Part shown: positions 35,051-43,176 of the stretch, in pieces
How the letters are laid out: the number at the start of each line of letters is the position of its first letter
Position numbering within the stretch: the stretch's first letter is position 1
Source: a bacterium
GTDB taxonomy: Bacteria; Bacteroidota; Bacteroidia; Bacteroidales; Muribaculaceae
Direction of reading: 5' to 3'
DNA: 64,000 nt
Assembly (NCBI GenBank): GCA_004563195.1
Contig: SFTJ01000002.1
Location: 48,449 to 112,448 of the forward strand
Translations under genes and position numbers: made by a program
The notes under the pieces: generated by a model
What the model was told of the DNA's origin: nothing
The model's database searches: none
The model's input: the letters and a program-made list of their open reading frames with translations, nothing else

Positions 35051-35569
35051 ATGAAGCAATACATTTTAATTATGGCGCTGTTGCTCTCAAGCATAGGAGT
35101 GATGGCACAAGAGCGGTCGGGACGTCAAGGTCGCCAACCTCTCACCGAACAGCAGATAGCCGAGCGTCAAGCTCGCCAAGCCGAACGCGTGAAAAAACAA
35201 CTCAAACTCACCGACAATCAGCAGGAAAAGTTCGACGCCGAATATTCCAACTATATGAACATAGTGATGGCATCGTTCTCGCAGCGATTTAAGAATAAAG
35301 CAGCACGACCCACCAGCTCCGATGAGGCTGTGGCTACCATCAACGATATGATAGATGCCCAAATAGTGGAATTGGCTGCTAAAAAGCAACTTATCAACAA
35401 TTTGAAGGATACCCTAAGCGCCGAACAACTTATGAAACTCAGCACGCTTGTGGGCGGAGGAGCGCCCCGTAGAAATGACGCTGATAGCAACAGAAATCGT
35501 GGCAATCGCGGCGGTTTTGATAGCGGATTTGGCGGTCAGGGCTTTGGAGAAGATGGTTTCGGCGATTAA
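35051..35569 (+). CDS. periplasmic DUF4890/Spy-like protein with Gly-rich tail
   Basis: The 172-aa protein starts with a signal peptide (MKQYILIMALLLSSIGVMA). It has two LTxxQ-like segments (LTEQQIAERQARQAERVKK and LKLTDNQQEKFDAEYSNYM), a later helical region (LSAEQLMKLSTL) and a Gly/Asn/Arg-rich tail. It is a paralogue-like partner of the preceding gene, 19 bp downstream. Metal or stress protection in the periplasm is plausible for this family. Confidence 0.75.
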   Translation: MKQYILIMALLLSSIGVMAQERSGRQGRQPLTEQQIAERQARQAERVKKQLKLTDNQQEKFDAEYSNYMNIVMASFSQRFKNKAARPTSSDEAVATINDMIDAQIVELAAKKQLINNLKDTLSAEQLMKLSTLVGGGAPRRNDADSNRNRGNRGGFDSGFGGQGFGEDGFGD

Positions 35570-35689
35570 GCCGTAGCGATAATTAGCATAAGGTAAATAG
35601 TTTTGTTGCTGTCGGGCGAAAAATTTTTCCCCGGCAGCTTTTTTGTATCTAACCATAAAGGTTAGTGCCGAGGGTGACAGCATTAGGCG

Positions 35690-35787
35690 TCGCCTGGTGG
35701 TGATGCGGTTATTCGGCAACTTCGTTGCGGTTAGTGGCGGCTGCGCCGCGGTTATTGGCATCACCTGGTGGTGATGCGGTAATTTAT
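35690..35787. repeat. array of short hairpins joined by CGGTTA
   Basis: Four units follow one another, each a small palindrome flanked by GG and CGGTTA or CGGTAA: GGCGTCGCC...GGTGATGC, GGCAAC-TTC-GTTGC, GGCGGC-TGC-GCCGC and GGCATCACC...GGTGATGC. The stem sequences differ while pairing is kept, including G-T pairs. A similar, longer array is at 38279-38450. The rest of 35570-35930 holds a short direct repeat region and two further hairpin-like segments (GATTATCAGCCTC) but no gene. Confidence 0.7.
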
Positions 35788-35930
35788 CTGTGAAATCTGT
35801 GTGAGATTAAATCATCAGCAAGTGATTATCAGCCTCTCCGAAGTCGGTGCGGCGGATATGTGAGAGAAAAAAACATCGGCGGGTGATTATCAGCCTCGCC
35901 GATGCTTATATATCTTATGTATGAGTGGTA

Positions 35931-36806
35931 TTACCAAGAGCCGCCGGCTCCACCGCCGCCGAAGCTGCCGCCGCCAAAGCCGCCAAAGCCTCCACCTCCA
36001 AAACCACCGCCGCCGAAACCACCGCCGCCGAAACCACCGCCGGTGCTGTGGCGTCCCATGCCGGGTAGGAATATTATGGGGCCACCGCCGCCAAAGGTGC
36101 CGCCGTTGCCGCTGCCGTTGTTGTTATTGTCCTTATGCTTATCGTTGAATATCGATAAAAGTGCGAAGAACACTATCAGCACCAGCACCATCGCCATGAC
36201 AGCTGCTACGGCATCGCCACCATCGCTTTCGAGATATTGCTCATGGCTGAATTCGCCTGCCATAACCGGTTTTATCACTCGCACAGCGGCTTCCACACCG
36301 CCATAATAGTCGTTTTCGCGGAAGTGCGGAATCATCTCGTTGCGAATGATGTCGCTGCAGAATGCATCGGTGAGCACCGATTCCACGCCGTAGCCGGTGG
36401 CAATAAACACTTCGCCGCGACTGCTTTCGGTTTTGGGTTTCACTAATATCACCACTCCGGCGTTGTGCTCCTTGTCGCCCACGCCCCACTTCTTGCCTAT
36501 GCCGTAAGCCATCTCCATAGGCTCGAGGCCGCCCAGATCGCTCATCGTCACCACGGCAATGCGGTTGGAGGTTTTGCGAGCGAAGGTCTCGAGCGAATCT
36601 TCCATCACAGCCGTTTGTTCGGCGGTGAATATCGAAGCGAAGTCGTTGACCAATCGAGGCGGATTGGGTGCATCGGGAATGGGGTCGGCTGTTTGGGCTT
36701 GAAGTGCGCCCACCGCCATCACCGCCACCGCCATCAGCACCATCATTCGCGCTATAAAGCCTCGCAGCACATTATTCCGAAAATGATATTTCATCGCTTT
36801 GCTCAT
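35931..36806 (-). CDS. TPM-domain (YgcG-like) secreted or membrane protein
   Basis: This 291-aa protein has an N-terminal export signal (MVLMAVAVMAVGALQAQ, after a 20-residue lead). A TPM domain at about 50-190 includes PRLVNDFASIFTAEQTAVME and RIAVVTMSDLGGLEPMEMA. A membrane helix at about 205-225 (VAAVMAMVLVLIVFFALL) and a Gly-rich C-terminal tail (GGGGFGGGGFGGGGFGG type) follow. This order is typical of the YgcG family. It overlaps the upstream TPM gene by 35 bp. Its biochemical role is not settled. Confidence 0.85.
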   Translation of the reverse strand: MSKAMKYHFRNNVLRGFIARMMVLMAVAVMAVGALQAQTADPIPDAPNPPRLVNDFASIFTAEQTAVMEDSLETFARKTSNRIAVVTMSDLGGLEPMEMAYGIGKKWGVGDKEHNAGVVILVKPKTESSRGEVFIATGYGVESVLTDAFCSDIIRNEMIPHFRENDYYGGVEAAVRVIKPVMAGEFSHEQYLESDGGDAVAAVMAMVLVLIVFFALLSIFNDKHKDNNNNGSGNGGTFGGGGPIIFLPGMGRHSTGGGFGGGGFGGGGFGGGGFGGFGGGSFGGGGAGGSW

Positions 36807-37212
36807 TTATGTCGTTGTCGGTCCATGGGAAATATTCTGCCAAGCGCTTGCCTATGCTTGCTATAACGGCGCAGATGCCATCGGCGGCACGACCCTGCTT
36901 CAGATGACTCAGCAGCAGTTCTTTCTCGCCGTCCCAGTAGTCGGCAGGCACGCGGCTATGTATGCCGCAGTCGCCTATTATGGCAAACACGCGACTTTCG
37001 TAGGCGAGATATATCAGCACGGCGTTTCGCTCACGGGTTTCGTACATACGCAGATGGTTGAACACCTGCTCGGCGCGCTTCATTGCGTCGCCCCGCCGGC
37101 ATTTGGGCTCGATATGCACCCTAATCTCGCCCGAAGTGCATTTCTCGGCACTGCCTATGGCAGCCACTATGCGGCGCTGCTCATCCTCGGTTAGAAAATC
37201 GATTAATGGCAT
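36772..37212 (-). CDS. small TPM-domain protein
   Basis: This 146-aa protein consists of a TPM domain without a signal peptide or tail. It has FLTEDEQRRIVAAIGSAEK at the start, GEIRVHIEP near 30, RNAVLIYLAYESRVFAIIGD near 65-85, and GADGICAVIASIGKRLAEYFP near the end. It sits between lemA and the longer TPM gene, and all three are probably one operon found widely in Bacteroidetes. Confidence 0.85.
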   Translation of the reverse strand: MPLIDFLTEDEQRRIVAAIGSAEKCTSGEIRVHIEPKCRRGDAMKRAEQVFNHLRMYETRERNAVLIYLAYESRVFAIIGDCGIHSRVPADYWDGEKELLLSHLKQGRAADGICAVIASIGKRLAEYFPWTDNDINEQSDEISFSE

Positions 37213-37239
37213 ACTTTTCCTAAAGGGGGGATTTATGGG

Positions 37240-37836
37240 TTATTCAAAACTTACTTCAGGTGCCTTTTCGGCTCCGGTTTGAGCCTCGAAATAAGGCTTG
37301 CGCTCGAAGTCGAACATGCCGGCTATGATATTTGCCGGGAACTTGCGAATGGCTGTGTTGTAGCCTTTAGCCACCTCATTGAAGTTGCGACGCTCCACAG
37401 TGATTCGGTTTTCGGTGCCTTCGAGTTGTGCTTGCAGCTGCAAGAAGTTTTCATTAGCCTTCAAGTCGGGATAATTCTCGGTGATGGCGAGCAATTTGCC
37501 AAGAGCACTGCCGAGTTCGCCTTGAGCCTCTTGATATTTCTTGAGCGACTCTTCGTCGAGGTTTGCAGGGTCGACCGTAATTTGAGTAGCACGCGAGCGA
37601 GCCGAAATCACAGCCTCGAGAGTCTCCTTCTCATGCGATGCATATCCCTTAACGGTAGCCACAAGGTTAGGGATGAGGTCGGCGCGACGCTGATACACAT
37701 TTTCCACTTGAGCCCATGCCGACTCTACGCCTTCTTGTTGGCTTACAAAGCCGTTATAGGTGCTCTTTACCCAGCCAAAAAGGCTGAACCCTATCACTAC
37801 GACAATAATTATTGTCACTAATAATCCTTTTTTCAT
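37240..37836 (-). CDS. lemA: LemA family protein
   Basis: This 198-aa protein has one N-terminal membrane helix (LLVTIIIVVVIGFSLFGWV). The LemA signature follows: YNGFVSQQEGVESAWAQVEN, RRADLIPNLVATVKGYASHE, then NFLQLQAQLEGTENRITVER and YNTAIRKFPANIIAGMF. LemA proteins are membrane proteins of uncertain function that are usually encoded next to TPM-domain genes, as here. Confidence 0.95.
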   Translation of the reverse strand: MKKGLLVTIIIVVVIGFSLFGWVKSTYNGFVSQQEGVESAWAQVENVYQRRADLIPNLVATVKGYASHEKETLEAVISARSRATQITVDPANLDEESLKKYQEAQGELGSALGKLLAITENYPDLKANENFLQLQAQLEGTENRITVERRNFNEVAKGYNTAIRKFPANIIAGMFDFERKPYFEAQTGAEKAPEVSFE

Positions 37837-37897
37837 CTTTTTTCTTTGTAGTTGTTATTAATTGTGTTATTTGTTTCAAAAATATTATTATCGGAAA

Positions 37898-37905
37898 CAA
37901 AGATA
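37898..37905 (-). promoter_or_regulatory. -7 promoter element for the lemA-TPM operon
   Basis: The minus strand reads TATCTTTG about 60 bp before the lemA start. The remaining 37906-38108 stretch is AT-rich, with no gene visible. Confidence 0.5.
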
Positions 37906-38108
37906 AAAAACTTTGCCGCTATTGCCATATTTTTCTACAATATTATTTGCAAAATTGTTCTATATTATCGCTCAAAGCCTGCAATATTGCAAGCGGAAGT
38001 AATAATTGTTGTTCTTTTTTCTATGGGTTTATGTGGTTGAATATCTGTGGTTTATGTTGTTTGGAGGAAATTTTGATGCAGAATTTGAGAAAATAAAGTG
38101 AGAAAAAG

Positions 38109-38140
38109 TTTGCACAATCCAAATATTCTTCATAACTTTG
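38109..38140 (+). promoter_or_regulatory. promoter of tRNA-Phe
   Basis: TTTG (38109-38112) and TAACTTTG (38133-38140) are 20 bp apart, a textbook Bacteroidetes promoter, and the tRNA begins 22 bp later. Confidence 0.85.
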
Positions 38141-38162
38141 CACTCGCAAAACCAAAACAAAT

Positions 38163-38235
38163 GGTGTCATAGCTCAGTTGGTAGAGCAAAGGACTGAAAA
38201 TCCTTGTGTCCCCGGTTCGATTCCTGGTGACACCA
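38163..38235 (+). tRNA. tRNA-Phe (anticodon GAA)
   Basis: The acceptor arms GGTGTCA and TGACACC pair perfectly and are followed by A. The D arm (AGCTCAGTTGGTAGAGC), the anticodon loop CTGAAAA with GAA and the T arm (CCCCGGTTCGATTCCTGG) are standard. The CCA end is not encoded. Confidence 0.97.
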
Positions 38236-38240
38236 CAAGA

Positions 38241-38267
38241 AAGGCTGTTCATTACGAGCAGCCTTTT
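38241..38267 (+). terminator. terminator after tRNA-Phe
   Basis: AAGGCTG pairs with CAGCCTT, followed directly by a T-run. Confidence 0.85.
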
Positions 38268-38278
38268 TTGCATATCTA

Positions 38279-38450
38279 TTAGGCGGCGTTGCCGCGGTTA
38301 GGAGGCATCACCTGGCGGTGATGCGGTTAATGGGCAACTTCGTTGCGGTTATTAGGCGGCGTTGCCGCGGTTAATGGGCATCACTTTGGTGGTGATGCGG
38401 TTATTCGGCAAATATTTTTGCGGTTATAAGGCGGCGTTGCCGCGGTTAGT
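38279..38450. repeat. seven-unit array of varied hairpins joined by CGGTTA
   Basis: Seven units run in a row: GGCGGC-GTT-GCCGC, GGCATCACC-TGGC-GGTGATGC, GGCAAC-TTC-GTTGC, then GGCGGC, GGCATCAC, GGCAAA-TAT-TTTTGC and GGCGGC forms again. Each is followed by GGTTA plus three variable bases. The three stem types recur in the same order, so the true unit is a trimer of about 60-70 bp. The stems keep pairing while the sequence varies. No coding frame is likely. Confidence 0.75.
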
Positions 38451-38464
38451 GGTATGCGTGGGTA

Positions 38465-38716
38465 TCCAACCTGAAAGGTTGAATGCCGAGGGCGAAGCCC
38501 GAGAGCTCTTAGCCGGGGGTTAAGCGTCAGCGCAACCCCCGGAACACCGTCATTCACAAGAAAAGCGTCTGGAGGACGCGAAAGCGGCCGCCAAAGCAAG
38601 TGATATTCGCGTTCTTCGCATCATGTGGTGGCACATTACCGAGGGTTACGCTTCGCTCCACCCTCGGCTAAGAGCCACTCGCTCTGCTCGGGCATTCGAC
38701 CTTTCAGGTCGTGCTG
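38465..38716 (+). repeat. 252-bp MITE-like hairpin-rich element, copy A
   Basis: The element starts with AACCTGAAAGGTTGAATGCC and ends with the inverse of GACCTGAAAGGTCGAATGCC, giving terminal inverted repeats of about 20 bp that are hairpins themselves. Inside are stems such as CCGGGGGTT...AACCCCCGG and CCGAGGGTT...ACCCTCGG. A second copy lies inverted at 45269-45530. It encodes no transposase and is probably a non-autonomous repeat or structured RNA. Short open frames across it are likely artefacts. Confidence 0.7.
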
Positions 38717-38910
38717 CGGTTATTGGCTGCGGTAAGTAGGTGATTATCAGCCTCTCCGAGGCTGTTTTGTGGGTGGGGTCAGGTACACCACACCGGTCGC
38801 TTCGCTCCCTTTGTGTGGTGCTAACCATAAATCAGCCTCTCGAGGCTGCGCGGCGGTTATTGCGGCCGGGGCTGCCGATTTTCAATAATTTATCTGTGTA
38901 AATCTGTGAA

Positions 38911-39056
38911 ATCTGTGTGAGAATAAATCATCGGTTGCTGCGGGATGAAAATCTGTGAGAGAATAAATCATCGGCTGCTGCAGGATGAAAAATCTGTGAG
39001 AGAATAAATCATCGGCTGCTGCAGGATGAAAAATTTGTGAGAGTTTTAATCATCAG
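38911..39056. repeat. tandem repeat of a 41-bp unit
   Basis: Units begin at about 38911, 38951, 38992 and 39033. Each reads ATCTGTGAGAGAATAAATC, then ATCGGCTGCTGCAGGATGAA, with small changes; the last is partial and runs to just before the porQ stop. The region from 38717 to 38910 carries further hairpin-like repeat pieces and no gene. Confidence 0.75.
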
Positions 39057-39060
39057 CAGG

Positions 39061-40089
39061 TTAGCGCATCAGTTCGTTGATGGATGTGGAAATATTAAGC
39101 ATCAGGGTGGTGGCGCCGCTGTGGGGTTGTGCCACTGCTACGCCGAAGCCGAAGCCTCGCACGCGCAATCCGGCGCAGAGCGAGAATCCCGACACAAAGT
39201 TGCGCGCATAGGTGCTCATATCGGTGCGAGTCTTGTAGCTGTAGCCCAAACCGATGTACATTCGTTCGGTGGGCGCATATTCGGCAGCTAAAGTGATGTG
39301 GCGCAGCAAGTTGCGTCCGAAGGAATCTTTTTTGATAAGGTCGGAGCTGCTGCCGCTGTTGGGTGCAGGAGTGTAGTAGGGCAGATGCCACTTGGTGAGG
39401 TCGGTGAGTGTGAGCGAAATGCGGAATGGCGAATTTTGGAAGCCCTTGGTTAAGCCCACTTGCACATCCCAAGGCAGTTTGTCGTAGTTGTCGGCAAATT
39501 TCTTCACTTGGCCACCTAAGTTTTTGAGCACCAAGCCCGCCGAGAAATCGTTCTCGGGGTCGTAATAGCTTACGCCGAGGTCGGCAGCAATAGCCATAGC
39601 CGAATAACTTTCGTAGCTTGAGTAGAGAAATTTCATGGTTATACCACCGCGCCAATTATCGTTGATATCGTGCGAATAAGTGCCGCTGAAAGCCATATCG
39701 CTTGCTGAGAAAGAGCCGGTGACATTGCCTTCGACGTCGGTGGCAGTCATAGTGCCGTAGCCGAAATATTGTATTGCAGCTGCCCAAGCGCTGCGGTCGT
39801 TGATTCCAGTGCCGAAGCGAGCGCCCATAAAGTTGCTCGAACCCATATAGCGCATATAGTTTAGTCCCACCAACTGCTCAAATTCGGGTCCGAGCAAGGC
39901 AGGATTCTGCTCCACGAGTTGAATGTCGTCGTCGATAAGCGACACATTATGGCCGCCAAGGCCATAGACGTGCGACGACGGCGTGACGTCGAGAAAATTA
40001 TAGGCTGTGGTGCCATCTTGTGCTGTTGCGGAGAGCGCAGCCACCATAGTCATAGCCACAACGAGTGCTTTATATAATGTTTTCTTCAT
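39061..40089 (-). CDS. porQ: type IX secretion system protein PorQ
   Basis: This 342-aa protein has a signal peptide (MKKTLYKALVVAMTMVAALS). The PorQ/PorV-type outer-membrane barrel pattern follows: TAYNFLDVTPSSHVYGLGGH at the start, an ENPALLGPE-like segment (VEQNPALLGPEF), and many alternating strands (WAAAIQYFGYG, MYIGLGYSYKTR). PorQ takes part in the type IX secretion system of Bacteroidetes. It is a single gene flanked by repeats. The presence of a PorQ gene fits the sorting-tail-like end of the split LRR protein. Confidence 0.85.
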   Translation of the reverse strand: MKKTLYKALVVAMTMVAALSATAQDGTTAYNFLDVTPSSHVYGLGGHNVSLIDDDIQLVEQNPALLGPEFEQLVGLNYMRYMGSSNFMGARFGTGINDRSAWAAAIQYFGYGTMTATDVEGNVTGSFSASDMAFSGTYSHDINDNWRGGITMKFLYSSYESYSAMAIAADLGVSYYDPENDFSAGLVLKNLGGQVKKFADNYDKLPWDVQVGLTKGFQNSPFRISLTLTDLTKWHLPYYTPAPNSGSSSDLIKKDSFGRNLLRHITLAAEYAPTERMYIGLGYSYKTRTDMSTYARNFVSGFSLCAGLRVRGFGFGVAVAQPHSGATTLMLNISTSINELMR

Positions 40090-40338
40090 CGGTTAATGCC
40101 TAATTGGTTGATGCGAGTGCGCAATATTTGCCCTCTATCACTTATTGTTAACGAGAAAAAGATGCCAAATAGTATATTTGTTAAATTATTTTTATTATTG
40201 GCAAACACAATGGGGGTGAGTTGTAAAAAAAATCTAAACCTTATTAATCATTTGCAAAATACGGCGTGCCGTTGGTTGCAGAATGAAATTTACGATATAT
40301 ATTTGCCATCAACAGAACGATAGAACTAAAACAAAGAC

Positions 40339-40779
40339 ATGAAACCCATAGCCCGAAATCTATTTTTGTTAATAATCATAGCAATGGCATTGCCAGCAGT
40401 GTCGCAAGTGCGACGCATGTGCATCAACAATCCCTTGCGAGGCAATCGCATGGTGATGATGGATGTGTATGAATACGACTTTGTAGATGTGCAGCCTCAA
40501 TTTCCGGGCGGCGAACGGGCGTTGATGAATTATATCAATCAAACTCGCGAATATCCCTATCATGCCTATCACAACAAGATACAAGGCCGCGTGGTGTGCA
40601 GTTTTGTGGTCAACGTCGATGGCAGCATCAGCAATGTAGAGGTGATAAAAGGCGTGGAAGAGTCGCTCAACCGCGAGGCGGTGCGAGTGATAAGCGAGAT
40701 GCCCAAATGGAAAGTAGGCCGAATAGGCGGCGAAGTAGTGCCTGTGCACTGTATTCTCCCCATTGCTTTCCGTCAGTAG
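40339..40779 (+). CDS. TonB C-terminal-domain protein
   Basis: This 146-aa protein starts with a signal-like segment (NLFLLIIIAMALPAVSQ). It carries a TonB C-terminal domain with FPGGERALMNYI at about 54-65, GRVVCSFVVNVDGSISNV near 90 and LNREAVRVISEMPKWKVGR near 112-130. It lacks the long Pro-rich linker of true TonB. Such short forms occur widely in Bacteroidetes, probably in the periplasm; whether it energises a receptor is unknown. A promoter-sized gap (40090-40338) precedes it. Confidence 0.8.
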   Translation: MKPIARNLFLLIIIAMALPAVSQVRRMCINNPLRGNRMVMMDVYEYDFVDVQPQFPGGERALMNYINQTREYPYHAYHNKIQGRVVCSFVVNVDGSISNVEVIKGVEESLNREAVRVISEMPKWKVGRIGGEVVPVHCILPIAFRQ

Positions 40780-40848
40780 CAGACACTTATTAAAAATAAA
40801 TCTGACATAATTTATCTCATTTCATTCTCAAGTTCCGGTTAACGAAAC

Positions 40849-40991
40849 ATCACGGCGAGGTCTCTTATAGCACATTCAGAGGCTTAATCATTGCTCCCCG
40901 TTGCTGTCGTTAGCCGGAATTGAAGTTTTTTTGCATCTGCGGCTTTACGGCACTGCCTGAGACCTTGCAGCAACATGCGTGTGATACTTTT
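40849..40991 (+). ncRNA. candidate structured RNA upstream of phoH
   Basis: Nested stems enclose about 100 nt: ATCAC (40849-40853) with GTGAT (40981-40985), and AGGTCTC (40858-40864) with GAGACCT (40959-40965). AGCCG (40912-40916) can pair with CGGCT (40940-40944) inside. A T-rich stretch follows the outer stem. The long closed rod with an open middle is reminiscent of 6S RNA, but I see no decisive sequence match. Confidence 0.4.
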
Positions 40992-41059
40992 TTCGTGCGC
41001 GCGAACATTTGAAACAAAAATTTTATCTTACACCGAAAAATAATTATTAATTTTGTGGC

Positions 41060-42049
41060 ATGATAGAGCGCATTATAATTATCGATAGTGTTGACCCCGT
41101 GATTTTTTACGGGGTGAACAATTGTAACATACAGTTAATACGGAACTTATTTCCCAAGCTCCGTATGGCGGCTCGCGGAAGCGTAATCAAGGTGATAGGC
41201 GACGACGCCGAGACCACTGTTTTCGAGGAAAAGATGAAAAAACTCGAAGAATATTGCGCTAAATACAACAAGCTCACCGAGGATGTGATACTCGACACCA
41301 TAAAGGGTGCGCCACCCAAGGAATTGAAGATTGATAGCGCCATTATATATGGCGTAAACGGCAAGCCCATAGCGGCACGCACTCCCAATCAGCAAATTTT
41401 GGTGAAAACCTTCTCGGAAAACGACCTCACCTTTGCCCTCGGGCCTGCCGGTACGGGTAAAACCTATGTGGCGATAGCCCTGGCAGTGCGCGCGCTCAAG
41501 AACAAGGAAGTGCGCAAAATCATCCTGTCGCGTCCGGCGGTAGAAGCCGGCGAGAAACTCGGTTTTCTGCCCGGCGACATGAAGGACAAGATAGATCCTT
41601 ACTTGCAACCACTCTACGATGCCCTCGAGGATATGATTCCCGCCGCCAAGCTCAAGGAATATATGGAAGGCAACGTGATACAGATAGCTCCGCTGGCATT
41701 TATGCGCGGCCGCACACTCAACGATGCCGTGATAATTCTCGACGAAGCACAAAACACCACCACTCATCAGATAAAGATGTTTCTCACCCGCTTGGGCATG
41801 GGCGCCAAGATGATTATCACCGGCGACATCACCCAAATCGACCTCCCGCGCACCACGGTGTCGGGGCTTGTGCAAGCACTGCACGTGCTTCGCGATGTGC
41901 CGGGCATAGGGCATGTGGAATTTGGCAAAAAGGACATTGTGCGCCACCACCTGGTGCAACGCATAGTGGAAGCCTACGAGAAGCACGATGAGGAAGAAAA
42001 AGCCCGAGCCGAAGCCCGCCGAGCCGAAGCCCGCGGCGAAAATTCGTAG
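41060..42049 (+). CDS. phoH: PhoH family ATPase
   Basis: This 329-aa protein has the PhoH signature: Walker A LGPAGTGKTYVAIA near 132-145, the conserved block ILSRPAVEAGEKLGFLPGDM, Walker B AVIILDEAQNTT near 229-240 and MIITGDITQIDLPR near 258-271. PhoH proteins are RNA-associated ATPases. The C-terminal tail is rich in Arg/Glu/Ala. It is followed within 51 bp by purC, a common Bacteroidetes arrangement. Confidence 0.95.
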   Translation: MIERIIIIDSVDPVIFYGVNNCNIQLIRNLFPKLRMAARGSVIKVIGDDAETTVFEEKMKKLEEYCAKYNKLTEDVILDTIKGAPPKELKIDSAIIYGVNGKPIAARTPNQQILVKTFSENDLTFALGPAGTGKTYVAIALAVRALKNKEVRKIILSRPAVEAGEKLGFLPGDMKDKIDPYLQPLYDALEDMIPAAKLKEYMEGNVIQIAPLAFMRGRTLNDAVIILDEAQNTTTHQIKMFLTRLGMGAKMIITGDITQIDLPRTTVSGLVQALHVLRDVPGIGHVEFGKKDIVRHHLVQRIVEAYEKHDEEEKARAEARRAEARGENS

Positions 42050-42100
42050 TAAACAAAAAATATTAAGATATAAAAAATAAAACTTCAATTATTAAGCAAT

Positions 42101-43051
42101 ATGGCTAACACATTAACTAACACTGAGTTCAAGTTTGAGGGTCAAAAGAGCGTTTATCATGGCAAAGTACGCGATGTGTATGATATCAACGACGACCTTA
42201 TGGTAATGGTGGCTACCGACCGCATTTCGGCTTTCGATGTTATCCTCCCCAAGGGCATTCCCGGCAAGGGACAGGTACTCAACCAGATAGCAGCAAAATT
42301 TCTCGATGCTACCGCCGACATCGTGCCCAACTGGAAGTTGGCTACCCCTGACCCTATGGTTACCGTAGGCTTGAAGTGTGAAGGATTCCGCGTGGAGATG
42401 ATAATCCGCGGCTATCTCACAGGTAGCGCTTGGCGCGAATATGCAGCAGGATGCCGCGAACTCTGCGGCGTGAAGTTGCCCGATGGCATGCGCGAGAACC
42501 AAAAATTCCCCGAGCCAATCATCACTCCCACCACCAAGGCCGAAGCCGGACACGACGAAAACATCTCGAAGGAAGAAATCATAGCTCAAGGCATAGTTTC
42601 GAAAGAGGACTACGAAGTGATGGAAGCCTACACACGCGCATTGTTTGCTCGCGGTTCGGAAATAGCCGCTTCGAAGGGCCTTATCCTCGTAGATACCAAA
42701 TATGAATTTGGCAAACGCGACGGCAAGGTGATTCTTATCGACGAAATCCACACCCCCGACAGCTCACGCTACTTCTATGCCGATGGCTACGCCGAACGAT
42801 TTGAAGCCGGCGAACCTCAGAAGCAACTCTCTAAGGAATTTGTGCGCCAATGGCTTATCGACCATAACTTTATGGGCAAAGCCGGTCAGCAAGTGCCCGA
42901 AATGACCGACGAATATTGCCAAAGCGTGGCTGCTCGCTATCAAGAACTCTATGAGCACATTGTGGGCGAAAAATTTGTGCCCGCCGACGATAGCGACATC
43001 GCTGCCCGCATAGAGAACAATGTGAAGGCTTATCTTGCTTCGCGCAAGTAA
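42101..43051 (+). CDS. purC: phosphoribosylaminoimidazole-succinocarboxamide synthase
   Basis: This 316-aa protein is SAICAR synthetase, which joins aspartate to CAIR in purine synthesis. It has YHGKVRDVYDINDDLMVMV at the start, TDRISAFDVILPKGIPGKG near 39-57, RGYLTGSAWREYAAG near 103-117, and LILVDTKYEFGKRDG followed by DEIHTPDSSRYF near 210-226. The length is usual for the long bacterial form. Confidence 0.97.
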   Translation: MANTLTNTEFKFEGQKSVYHGKVRDVYDINDDLMVMVATDRISAFDVILPKGIPGKGQVLNQIAAKFLDATADIVPNWKLATPDPMVTVGLKCEGFRVEMIIRGYLTGSAWREYAAGCRELCGVKLPDGMRENQKFPEPIITPTTKAEAGHDENISKEEIIAQGIVSKEDYEVMEAYTRALFARGSEIAASKGLILVDTKYEFGKRDGKVILIDEIHTPDSSRYFYADGYAERFEAGEPQKQLSKEFVRQWLIDHNFMGKAGQQVPEMTDEYCQSVAARYQELYEHIVGEKFVPADDSDIAARIENNVKAYLASRK

Positions 43052-43176
43052 TGCCACCTCGGATAATATATCTACGCTAATCATCATTCGGCGGCGACTT
43101 TGCGACACCCTTTGTGGGGCTCTGCCTTCAGTCGCCGCCGAAAATTTTTTTCTTTCTCACTACATTATCACTCATT

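Noticed and set aside
38381..38828. short open frames on the minus strand across the hairpin array and copy A of the repeat
   Set aside because: They follow repeat structure, are Arg/Pro-rich and have no support as proteins.
41147..42088. 313-codon open frame on the strand opposite phoH
   Set aside because: It mirrors a well-recognised PhoH gene and encodes His/Leu/Ala-rich sequence with no family pattern.
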